From DATAVB01 sp040414495 (GTDB taxonomy: Bacteria > Actinomycetota > Actinomycetes > Mycobacteriales > QHCD01), in the NCBI GenBank assembly GCA_040414495.1, contig JBEDUI010000087.1:1-7835 (forward strand): DNA of 7,835 bases, written 5' to 3'. Made by a program: the position numbers and the translations under genes. This document shows positions 1 to 5,014 of the stretch, piece after piece. How positions within the stretch are numbered: the stretch's first letter is position 1; every line of letters begins with the position of its first letter. The notes beneath the pieces are model-generated. The model had not been told where the DNA came from, made no database searches, and saw only the letters and a list, made by a program, of their open reading frames with translations.

Positions 1-263
1 GCGAGATTCTGCGCGAGGAGTTTCTGGAACCGCTGGGTATGACCGACGAGCAGTTGGCGACCGCGATCGGCGTTCCGACAGCCGAAATCAACGCCATCAC
101 GCAGGGAAAGCGCGGTGTCTCGACCGAGCTCGGGTTGCGACTCTCCCGCTATTTCGGCCTGTCCGAAGGATTCTGGACCGGATTGCAGGAGCACTACGAA
201 CGCGAATTGGCCCGCGATCGCGCCCGCGGCGTTCGCTATCCGGACTCGCCGCCAAAGTCCTAA
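1..263 (+). CDS. higA: HigA-family antitoxin (XRE/VapI type), 3' part only
   Basis: The reading frame is open from the left edge (first full codon at base 3) to TAA at 261-263. The N-terminal part reads GEILREEFLEPLGMTDEQLA, the typical opening of HigA antitoxins (usually preceded by a few residues ending HPG). The helix-turn-helix follows: LATAIGVPTAEINAITQGKRG, then STELGLRLSRYFGLSEGFW. HigA neutralises the ribosome-dependent mRNase HigB and represses its own operon by binding DNA with this helix-turn-helix. In most such operons higB lies upstream, which would be outside the window. The ATG at base 39 is internal; a start there would remove the conserved opening, so the true start is probably only a few codons left of the edge. 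The TAA stop lies inside a copy of the 13-bp GTCC...GGAC repeat, so the last few residues may have been altered by whatever placed that repeat. Family call firm; function in this strain inferred. Confidence 0.85.
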   Translation, partial: EILREEFLEPLGMTDEQLATAIGVPTAEINAITQGKRGVSTELGLRLSRYFGLSEGFWTGLQEHYERELARDRARGVRYPDSPPKS

Positions 264-310
264 GTGGACGTCACGACCCCGCGAAAAACAGACCAGGCCA
301 TGTTACTGAC

Positions 311-340
311 GTCCTCGGCCTGCTGCGCGGCGCCGAGGAC
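311..340. terminator. Candidate terminator hairpin downstream of higA
   Basis: GTCCTCGGC (311-319) is matched exactly by its reverse complement GCCGAGGAC (332-340), giving a 9-bp GC-rich stem with a 12-nt loop. It sits 48 bp after the higA stop in a convergent gap. There is no U-tract after it, which is usual for actinobacterial hairpin terminators. Termination is inferred. Confidence 0.5.
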
Positions 341-379
341 TTGAGCACTCAGCAGGTCCCAGGCTCCGGGCCGAGACCA

Positions 380-431
380 TGATCGTGAGTGGATTTGATA
401 CAGATTTCGGTATCAAATCCGCTCACGATCA
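380..431. terminator. Long near-perfect inverted repeat, probable bidirectional terminator
   Basis: The arms at 380-401 and 410-431 are 22 nt each and pair along their whole length, except that position 390 (T) faces 421 (G), a wobble in the RNA. The loop (402-409) is 8 nt. The inner half of the arms is AT-rich (GGATTTGATAC / GTATCAAATCC), unlike the GC-rich surroundings. The position between convergent genes suits a bidirectional terminator. The length and different base composition also allow a small mobile or regulatory palindrome. No T-run follows on either strand. Confidence 0.6.
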
Positions 432-458
432 CGAACTTCGGTCAACGTCCTAAATGGA

Positions 459-482
459 CACTGAGGGTTCTTGTCCTCAGTG
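459..482. terminator. Short hairpin next to the end of the SUKH-3 gene
   Basis: CACTGAGG (459-466) pairs with CCTCAGTG (475-482) around an 8-nt loop. It lies 18 bp beyond the stop of the minus-strand SUKH-3 gene and is interwoven with two of the GTCC...GGAC motifs. It may terminate the minus-strand operon or simply reflect the repeat structure. Confidence 0.4.
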
Positions 483-500
483 GACACTTGCGACCAGCGG

Positions 501-983
501 TCAGGAGCCGGCCGAATTCAATCGCGCCGGCTGAGTCCCGGTCACCAACGTAATCAGCGCGGCATCGATCGTGTCGCCGAGCAGCCAGGTGCCGGTGTGA
601 TCGATCGCGTAGACATTTCCGGCCTCATCGACGGCGAGGATGGAATCATGGTCGCCCTCCATGCCGATCGGAAACAGCCTGGTGTGCAGGCGTTTCCCGA
701 GATCGGCCAGGGTCTCGGTGGTGGCTGCGACATCGGTCGGGTCGATCGCGAACGGCCGGCGGCGCAGGTGCTCGCCCGGCCCGTCCTGGATGACATATAT
801 CCCGCCGAATTCATTGAGCACCGCGGTGGCGGCGGCGAACGGCTCGCTGCGTTCACCGTTCCGGCCGATCTGCTGCCGCACCATGTCCACCGCCATGGCC
901 GCCTCGGCGTCGGTGCGCCGGCCTTCGGACCAGCCGGCGGTACGCAGCACCTCATCGACCTGTGCCGGGAAACGGTCAGGCAT
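501..983 (-). CDS. SUKH-3 domain immunity-type protein (stand-alone)
   Basis: The product has 160 residues and almost all of it is one SUKH-3 domain. It begins with the family signature DRFPAQVDEVLRTAGW-x-x-GRR, continues with the central AVLNEFGG strand and the LRRRPFAIDP segment, and ends with LADLGKRLHTRLFPIG, the SILAVDE-x-GNVYAID strand pair and the WLLGDTIDAAL helix. SUKH proteins are known as cytosolic immunity proteins that bind and block toxin domains, often nucleases or nucleic-acid deaminases of polymorphic toxins; the partner here is unknown. I place the start at ATG 983-981 because GGAGGAGG (rc of 993-1000) lies 9 nt before it. A GTG at 1007 is in frame but would bury that site inside the gene. 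The start overlaps the stop of the upstream gene by 8 bp (ATGCCTGA), which implies translational coupling. It is a close paralogue of the C-terminal third of the 1752-3137 protein: about three-quarters identical over the last ~80 residues by hand alignment. Confidence 0.85.
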   Translation of the reverse strand: MPDRFPAQVDEVLRTAGWSEGRRTDAEAAMAVDMVRQQIGRNGERSEPFAAATAVLNEFGGIYVIQDGPGEHLRRRPFAIDPTDVAATTETLADLGKRLHTRLFPIGMEGDHDSILAVDEAGNVYAIDHTGTWLLGDTIDAALITLVTGTQPARLNSAGS

Positions 984-1725
984 CGCCCCGTACCTCCTCC
1001 TCGCCACCGATCCCGGCCGGCGGGATCAGCTGGAAACCGAAATGACGACACAACATGGCGCAGGAAATACACGGCGGCGCCGATTCTCCGCCGACCGGAT
1101 CGCCCGGCTCCCGGACCCGGTACGTCACGATGCTCACGCCGGCGAACAAGCCATTTCGTGCTTCCTCGACGGTGATCGGTGACTCGCCGGCGCTCTGCCG
1201 GCGGGCATCCTCGGCATGGAGCGCGTCGGAAATCGCGGCCGCTTCGGAGCAACGGTCGTACCCACGCTCGCGGTACTCCTCCGACAGGCCGTTACGTAGA
1301 AATTCCGCGACCAGGCGGTGGTGGTTCGGCGGATCGTCGCCCTTGACGCTGCGGGCGGTCAGCCGTCGATCGGAGAACCGCAGATGGGTCACAGTGGACG
1401 GTGTGGCCACATGGTCCAGATCCCAGCGGGCCTGGGCCGCCGGATGCCAGGTCCACTGCGTCGGCGGCCGGTCCGCCTGCTGCTCCCGGTACCGGGCGAT
1501 GACGCTCTCAACCGGCAGCGACGGCCACACGGAGAATTCGCCAGTGTCCTTGTTGATGATGCCGCGGCCGCTGCCGAACAGCGGTGGCGAACCGGCCGCC
1601 GGTCGCGCCGACACGACGTAGCCGAGATCGAATTCGTGCACCATCGCGGTCAACGACACGCCGTCGGGCGCGCTGTCGCTCACCCATTTCGTGGCGATCC
1701 GTTCCGCCTCTTCGCGGGTAATCAT
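976..1725 (-). CDS. Imm35/YrhB-like region plus YwqJ-type deaminase-like domain
   Basis: The product has 249 residues. Residues 1-~80 (MITREEAERIATKWV, then VHEFDLGYVVSA, GIINKDTGEFSVWPSLP) resemble the Imm35/YrhB family. Residues ~130-235 resemble the YwqJ-type deaminase fold: HHRLVAEFL, then C159-S160-E161 followed by AAAISDALHAEDARR, and C219-I-S-C222 followed by an ALLxHFG-type end (AMLCRHFGF). C159, C219 and C222 would be the zinc ligands and E161 the proton shuttle, so the site looks intact. Substrate unknown; nucleic-acid or nucleotide deamination would be the family expectation. I choose ATG 1725-1723 because it gives the same MIT-EEAERIA start as the paralogue and has GGAG six bases upstream. 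The ATG at 1785 would add 20 unrelated residues and overlap the upstream gene. It lies 26 bp after that gene and overlaps the SUKH-3 gene by 8 bp, so the three form an operon. The SUKH-3 domain that is joined in the paralogue is separate here. Confidence 0.7.
   Translation of the reverse strand: MITREEAERIATKWVSDSAPDGVSLTAMVHEFDLGYVVSARPAAGSPPLFGSGRGIINKDTGEFSVWPSLPVESVIARYREQQADRPPTQWTWHPAAQARWDLDHVATPSTVTHLRFSDRRLTARSVKGDDPPNHHRLVAEFLRNGLSEEYRERGYDRCSEAAAISDALHAEDARRQSAGESPITVEEARNGLFAGVSIVTYRVREPGDPVGGESAPPCISCAMLCRHFGFQLIPPAGIGGEEEVRGDA
993..1000 (-). promoter_or_regulatory. Ribosome binding site that decides the SUKH-3 start
   Basis: On the minus strand this reads GGAGGAGG, nine bases before the ATG at 983. 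It is inside the end of the upstream deaminase-like gene, so the SUKH-3 protein can be made from its own initiation and not only by re-initiation. Confidence 0.75.
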
Positions 1726-1731
1726 CTGCGA

Positions 1732-1735
1732 CTCC
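1732..1735 (-). promoter_or_regulatory. Ribosome binding site that decides the deaminase-like gene start
   Basis: The minus strand reads GGAG, then six bases, then ATG at 1725. This supports the shorter start over the ATG at 1785. It is in the 26-bp gap after the stop of the joined gene. Confidence 0.6.
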
Positions 1736-1751
1736 AGCTCATCTCGGCAGT

Positions 1752-3137
1752 CTATTGCGGTGCATTCGGCGGCGGTGGGCACCATTCCCCGCGCGAATCC
1801 AGGCGGAATGGTTGCGCGCCGGTCACCAGCGTGACGAGCGCCGCGTCGATCGTGTCGCCGAGATACCAGACGCCGGCGTGATCGAGCGCGTACACCCGTC
1901 CCGTCTCCTCGACGGCGAGAATCGAGTCCTGGTTGCCATCGGTGCCGATCGGGAACAGCCGGGTATTCAGGCGCTTGCCGAGATCGGCCAGCGTGTCGCC
2001 GGTGGCGTAGACCTGGGTCGGGTCGATGGTGAACGGCCGCCGACGCAGGGCAACGCCAGGCGCGTCCTGGTCGACCGACAGCCCGCCGAATTCGGTGATC
2101 ACCGCGGTCGCGGCGTCGAACGGCTCGATCGGTTCGGCGTCCGGATCAGCCTGCTCACGTACGGAATCGACCACCGCCGCCGCGTCGGTACGCCGCCCGG
2201 GCTCCCACCCACCGGCCCGTAACACCTCAGCGACCTTCGCGGGAAAGCGCTCGTTTTTTGTCGCACGCCATTTGGCCGCGGGCGGGTCCGCCGGTCGCGG
2301 GTCTTCGAGCGGGAAACCGAAATGGCGAGCCAGCAATATGCACGACAGACAGTGTGGCGCATCCTCGCCAGCAAGCGGATCGCTCAATTCCCGGGCCCGG
2401 TACGTCACAATCCCGGCACCGGCGAATAGCGTGGTCCGCGCCTCGGTCAGAATAATCGGCGGCTCGCCCCGCACCCGGCGGCGGGCGTCCTCGGCGTACA
2501 ACGCATCGGAGATCACCGCCGCCTCCGAGCACCGCTCGTAGCCACGTACGCGATGCTCGGGCGCCAACTCGTTGTGCAGGAAATCGACCACCAGTCGATG
2601 GTGATACGGCGGCGTATCGCCCTGCACACTCCGCGCCGACATCGGTTCGTGGGTGAGTGGGCTGGTAATGCTGAGGTTGCTCACCGTCGCCGGATACGTG
2701 AGGTGCTCGATGTACCAGCGCGCTTGTTCGGCGCGATCCCACGCCCATTCGCGGGCCGGCCGGCGGGCCTGCCGCTCCCGGTACTGGTCCATAACGACCT
2801 CGACCGGCAGATCCGGCCACACCGACAGCTCGGCCGTTTCCTTGTCGATAATCCCGTAACCGGCGCCGAACGGGGATGGTGGCGCGCCCAGCGTCTGGCC
2901 CGCTGAAACCACGTATCCGAGCTCGAACTCGTGCACTGTCAATCCGGGATCGGCCGCTCCGCTGGCTGGCTCGCGCGGCGCCGCACTGATGGCTCCGCTG
3001 GCAGGCTCGCTCCGCACGGTGCCGATGGCTCCACTCGCAGGCTCGCTCCGCACGGTGCCGATGGCCCCACTCGCAGGCTCGCTCCGCACGGCTACCCAAC
3101 GGGCCGCGATACGTTCCGCCTCCTCCGCGGTGATCAC
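1752..3137 (-). CDS. Imm35/YrhB-like + YwqJ-type deaminase-like + SUKH-3 three-domain protein
   Basis: The product has 461 residues. Residues 1-15 (MITAEEAERIAARWV) and ~66-120 (LTVHEFELGYVVSA, GIIDKETAELSVWPDLP) form the Imm35/YrhB-like region, interrupted by a 12-residue repeat at ~17-63. Residues ~170-275 form the deaminase-like domain: HHRLVVDFL, C203-S204-E205, then C263-L-S-C266 and LARHFGF, so zinc ligands and catalytic Glu are kept. Residues ~297-446 form the SUKH-3 domain (RFPAKVAEVLRAGGW, VITEFGG, LADLGKRLNTRLFPIG, LGDTIDAAL). From memory this order of domains exists in other actinomycete proteins annotated as SUKH-3; their function is not known. It joins an enzyme-like (toxin-type) domain to an immunity-type domain, with no signal peptide or membrane segment, so it is cytosolic. 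The start is GTG at 3137-3135: an in-frame TAG lies nine bases upstream of it, and a -10 element sits exactly six bases before it, pointing to a leaderless message. First gene of the minus-strand operon. Confidence 0.75.
   Translation of the reverse strand: MITAEEAERIAARWVAVRSEPASGAIGTVRSEPASGAIGTVRSEPASGAISAAPREPASGAADPGLTVHEFELGYVVSAGQTLGAPPSPFGAGYGIIDKETAELSVWPDLPVEVVMDQYRERQARRPAREWAWDRAEQARWYIEHLTYPATVSNLSITSPLTHEPMSARSVQGDTPPYHHRLVVDFLHNELAPEHRVRGYERCSEAAVISDALYAEDARRRVRGEPPIILTEARTTLFAGAGIVTYRARELSDPLAGEDAPHCLSCILLARHFGFPLEDPRPADPPAAKWRATKNERFPAKVAEVLRAGGWEPGRRTDAAAVVDSVREQADPDAEPIEPFDAATAVITEFGGLSVDQDAPGVALRRRPFTIDPTQVYATGDTLADLGKRLNTRLFPIGTDGNQDSILAVEETGRVYALDHAGVWYLGDTIDAALVTLVTGAQPFRLDSRGEWCPPPPNAPQ
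2952..3095 (-). repeat. Four tandem 36-bp units inside the three-domain gene
   Basis: Units lie at 2952-2987, 2988-3023, 3024-3059 and 3060-3095. The middle two differ at only a few bases; the outer ones are more worn (the first most, the last only at its end). On the coding strand they encode repeats of a 12-residue unit like VRSEPASGAIGT. The 36-bp length keeps the frame. The paralogue at 976-1725 has a short ordinary linker (about VSDSAPDGVSLTA) at this place, so the array is an insertion or expansion in one copy only. Confidence 0.85.
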
Positions 3138-3190
3138 TCGGCGAGTCTAGCCAGAAACGACGTATTCGTCCGGCCCGGTATGCTCGCCGC
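3138..3190. promoter_or_regulatory. Divergent promoter region with two leaderless-type -10 elements
   Basis: For the + gene: TATGCT (3179-3184), six bases (CGCCGC), then GTG at 3191. For the - gene: TAGACT (rc of 3144-3149), six bases (CGCCGA), then GTG at 3137. Both match the actinobacterial TANNNT -10 rule with the +1 falling on the G of the start codon, so both messages should lack a leader. No good -35 is visible on either side, which is common in mycobacteria and relatives. The two cores are near mirror copies (TAnnCTCGCCGnGTG). Confidence 0.6.
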
Positions 3191-3880
3191 GTGTCCACCG
3201 AGACGATGCCCGACAGCGCCGACGATGCGGCCGCTGCCCCCGCGGTCCCGCTGATCTTCCCGATCGGTCACCAGATCGGGGCGCGCTTTCAGGCCGGCCA
3301 GATGCTTTCCGCTCAGCAGGTGCGCCGGGGTGGCAAATTCCACGACCTGACCGAGCAGCAGGCGGAGGTGTGGCGGCTCGCGCACGGCGTGCCTGAGGAG
3401 ATCGACCGTCAGGTCCCGTGGCAGCGCGGCTCGATCGAGCAACGCATCGCCGGTTCCGGCCCGGTCATCGACGAGTTGATGGGCCTGGGGCTGCTGGTTG
3501 AGACCACCCCGGGTACGGCGCAGGCCGAGGAGTTCGCGCGCGCCCACCGGCTCGTCCCGCTGATGCTCGGCCTGGGCAACAGCGCGACCGACCCGGATTC
3601 GTTCGGGATCGGCTTCTTGAGCCAGCCCACGCTGCAGGTATCGCATCCGATCTACGATGTGTGGCAGTGGTCCACAATGGACGACTCGCTCTGGAATACC
3701 TGCGAGAACGCCACCGATGTTGCCCGACGGGCCGGCTCGACCGACCCCGAATCCACCGACACCAGCCGCTTGCTCACCGGGATCGTCGGCTCGCTGCACG
3801 CGCTGCTCGCCACCAGCGCCGCCTACCTCGATATCGCCTTCCGGCTCAACTGGCCTGCCGGCACCGGCCCGTCCGCGTAA
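3191..3880 (+). CDS. Uncharacterised protein, 229 residues
   Basis: I do not recognise the family. Residues ~1-20 are an Ala-rich lead. Residues ~22-105 (LIFPIGHQIGARFQAGQ, then GGKFHDLTEQQAEVWRLAHG, WQRGSIEQRI, VIDELMGLGLLVE) have the helix pattern and closing 'GLLVE' of a winged-helix or RRE-like small domain; this is inference from pattern only. The later half has a Trp-rich stretch (YDVWQWSTMDDSLWNTC, ~155-171) and a helical end with SLHALLATSAAYLDIAF that is too polar at its borders to call a membrane segment firmly. GTG 3191 is preceded by TATGCT-N6 and so is likely leaderless; an in-frame ATG at 3206 is the alternative. Codon use is normal for the window. It is divergent from the immunity-type operon and shares its promoter region, so co-regulation is possible. 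Confidence 0.6.
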   Translation: MSTETMPDSADDAAAAPAVPLIFPIGHQIGARFQAGQMLSAQQVRRGGKFHDLTEQQAEVWRLAHGVPEEIDRQVPWQRGSIEQRIAGSGPVIDELMGLGLLVETTPGTAQAEEFARAHRLVPLMLGLGNSATDPDSFGIGFLSQPTLQVSHPIYDVWQWSTMDDSLWNTCENATDVARRAGSTDPESTDTSRLLTGIVGSLHALLATSAAYLDIAFRLNWPAGTGPSA

Positions 3881-3894
3881 TTACGCGATATCGC
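3874..3894. terminator. Overlapping palindromes between convergent stop codons
   Basis: CGCGTAATTACGCG (3874-3887) is a perfect 14-bp palindrome that contains the TAA of the + gene. GCGATATCGC (3885-3894) is a second perfect 10-bp palindrome and ends one base before the stop codon of the minus gene. The two genes are only 14 bp apart. With no loop these are poor hairpins as RNA, so a shared terminator or a protein-binding site are both possible. Confidence 0.35.
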
Positions 3895-4524
3895 TCAGAG
3901 CCGAATGCCCTCGATGGTGCGGCGGGATTCCCACCGCGCCGGCTCACCGGGCGGAACGGTGACCGTCCATTCGGTCAGGTCCAACAGCGGCGCGCCGGCC
4001 GGCGTACGGGAATAGCGGGCGTACGAGGAAAAAGTCAGCGTCACGCCGCCCGCGTCCTGCTGTAGCTGCAGCGGCTCGACGTCAGGCAGATCGGGACGGT
4101 CGAATGCCCGACGCAGCCCGTCCGCGTCCGGTACGACGGCCCTCTTGGCGCTGCTGTACGGATGGAAGCCGACCAGTATTTCGGCGTACCCCAAGGGATT
4201 CATCCCGTCGGCGAGCCGTCGACCGAGCTCCGCGACCGCGGCCGGGTCGTTGAGATAGACGTCGCCGCCGCCAGCGAGCAAGAGGAAGCCGAATTGTTGC
4301 GGCTCCCCCTCGATGATGATGTCGTCGCGGATCGCGATCACCACGTCATCGGCCCACTGCTCGGTGCTGACCGACCAGTCGGCCGGCTCCGGACCGGCCA
4401 CGAAATGCCGCCGGTTGGTGGTCAGCGCAATGCCGTCGGGCCAGTGCTTCACCCGGACTGTCTCTTCGCCCTCCCGCACCACGTACCGCTGCAGCAGGTC
4501 AAGGATCGTCTCGTTGCTCGTCAC
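3895..4524 (-). CDS. Uncharacterised protein, 209 residues
   Basis: I do not recognise the family. The sequence alternates short beta-like stretches (VRVKHWPDGIALTTN, DDVVIAIRDDIIIEGEPQ, FGFLLLAGGGDVYLN) with helices (AVAELGRRLADGMNPLGYAE), then a second beta-rich part (GVTLTFSSYARYSR, DLTEWTVTVPPG). There is no signal peptide or membrane segment, so it is probably cytosolic. The size, single-domain alpha/beta look and position in an immunity-type neighbourhood fit an immunity protein, but this is guilt by association. The GTG at 4524-4522 is the start; only a weak purine stretch precedes it, and TACGGT (rc of 4533-4538) stands eight bases upstream, close to a leaderless arrangement. It converges on the 3191-3880 gene with a 14-bp gap. 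Confidence 0.6.
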   Translation of the reverse strand: MTSNETILDLLQRYVVREGEETVRVKHWPDGIALTTNRRHFVAGPEPADWSVSTEQWADDVVIAIRDDIIIEGEPQQFGFLLLAGGGDVYLNDPAAVAELGRRLADGMNPLGYAEILVGFHPYSSAKRAVVPDADGLRRAFDRPDLPDVEPLQLQQDAGGVTLTFSSYARYSRTPAGAPLLDLTEWTVTVPPGEPARWESRRTIEGIRL

Positions 4525-4532
4525 AGTCGCCT

Positions 4533-4538
4533 ACCGTA
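4533..4538 (-). promoter_or_regulatory. Possible -10 of the 209-residue gene
   Basis: The minus strand reads TACGGT (TANNNT) eight bases before the GTG at 4524. The spacing predicts a leader of one or two bases. The motif is short and could be chance. Confidence 0.3.
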
Positions 4539-4690
4539 CTGACGCCGTCGAGGACGGTGTACGGGACTCGCCAGCACCGCGGCGCCCGATCCGATTCCGA
4601 GTCGCGTCGGAGCGTGTTTTGGCAGCCGGCCACCGTACCGACACCTGCCCGGCACCGACCGGTAACCCGGTTCGCGCCTGGGCCCGTAAG

Positions 4691-4708
4691 TAGCCTGTTA
4701 ACGCTAAC
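4691..4708 (+). promoter_or_regulatory. Possible promoter with adjacent operator-like palindrome
   Basis: TAGCCT (TANNNT) is directly followed by GTTAACGCTAAC, an imperfect palindrome (GTTA...TAAC, 10 of 12 positions symmetric). An operator overlapping a transcription start would look like this. It is 300 bp from the large gene, which would need a long leader, so confidence is low. Confidence 0.2.
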
Positions 4709-4759
4709 CGCGCACCATGCCGGACGGCCGTCGAGATCGACGCTCCGCGCACTCGCTAT

Positions 4760-4933
4760 TTACGGAAAGTTAATTCCGTGGGCGCTCCCTGACAACGTTT
4801 GCTGACGAGGATGGACCGTCGAGGCAGGGTTATATGCAGGCGGCGGGGGATGGCTGATTGTCATGGTGTCGATGCGCAGCCGACACAGTGGACAGACGTA
4901 TTCGCCCTGTCGTAGCGCGCTTTTTTCGCGCTC
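4760..4933 (-). pseudogene. Possible remnant of a zinc-knuckle (HNH-like) gene
   Basis: On the minus strand a 57-codon frame, closed on both sides by stops and without a start codon at its head, reads EREKSALRQGEYVCPLCRLRID and then MTISHPPPP. The C-P-L-C pair after a Q-G-x-Y lead is what the start of many HNH or group II intron maturase zinc domains looks like, but the His and Asn motifs that should follow are not convincing. It may be a decayed fragment or chance. Confidence 0.15.
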
Positions 4934-5014
4934 CTAGCGTGGCACGGCCGTTGACGATGCCAGTACGGCAATTCTTCGAAATGGGCTTCTCAGCTGGCGG
5001 CGGTACGTCGGGTT

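Larger units (their letters stand above)
257..485. repeat. Three copies of a 13-bp GTCC-N5-GGAC motif, possible mobile-element remnant
   Basis: GTCCTAAGTGGAC is at 257-269, GTCCTAAATGGAC at 447-459 and GTCCTCAGTGGAC at 473-485, all in the same orientation. Each has 4-bp inverted arms (GTCC/GGAC). The first contains the higA stop codon; the last is 15 bp from the stop codon of the minus-strand SUKH-3 gene. Repeated short motifs of this kind occur near the ends of some insertion sequences (for example IS21-type ends), but no transposase is visible here, so the origin is a guess. They could also be binding sites for an unknown regulator. Confidence 0.5.
4525..5014. other. 490-bp gap with no convincing gene
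   Basis: Divergent gap between the 209-residue gene and the large toxin-type gene. The frames open here are short and lack codon bias. Visible items: a small inverted repeat ACCGG-TAAC-CCGGT (4658-4671), a TAGCCT/GTTAACGCTAAC block (4691-4708), an 18-codon ATG frame at 4717-4773 without support, AGCGCG/CGCGCT arms around a C plus T6 loop (4914-4932), and TTGACG (4951-4956) as a possible -35 without a clear -10 at the right distance. A cysteine-bearing fragment on the minus strand is listed separately. Confidence 0.5.

Noticed and set aside
984..1007. GTG at 1007 as start of the SUKH-3 gene
   Set aside because: It would put the strong GGAGGAGG site inside the coding region and add a basic lead not seen in the family.
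471..1175. 234-codon open frame on the + strand
   Set aside because: Antisense to the SUKH-3 and deaminase-like genes, which have clear family matches; a product of high GC content.
1726..1785. Longer start (ATG at 1785) for the deaminase-like gene
   Set aside because: The extra 20 residues have no match in the paralogue and overlap the upstream gene; the ATG at 1725 has a GGAG at good spacing.
2952..3095. CRISPR-like array (36-bp repeats)
   Set aside because: The units are contiguous without spacers, lie in frame within a coding region and encode a 12-residue repeat.
4557..4805. 82-codon + frame in the 490-bp gap
   Set aside because: No ribosome site, no codon bias, mixed low-complexity product without recognisable motif.
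4914..4932. Rho-independent terminator with T-run
   Set aside because: The T6 run is in the loop between AGCGCG and CGCGCT, not after the stem.
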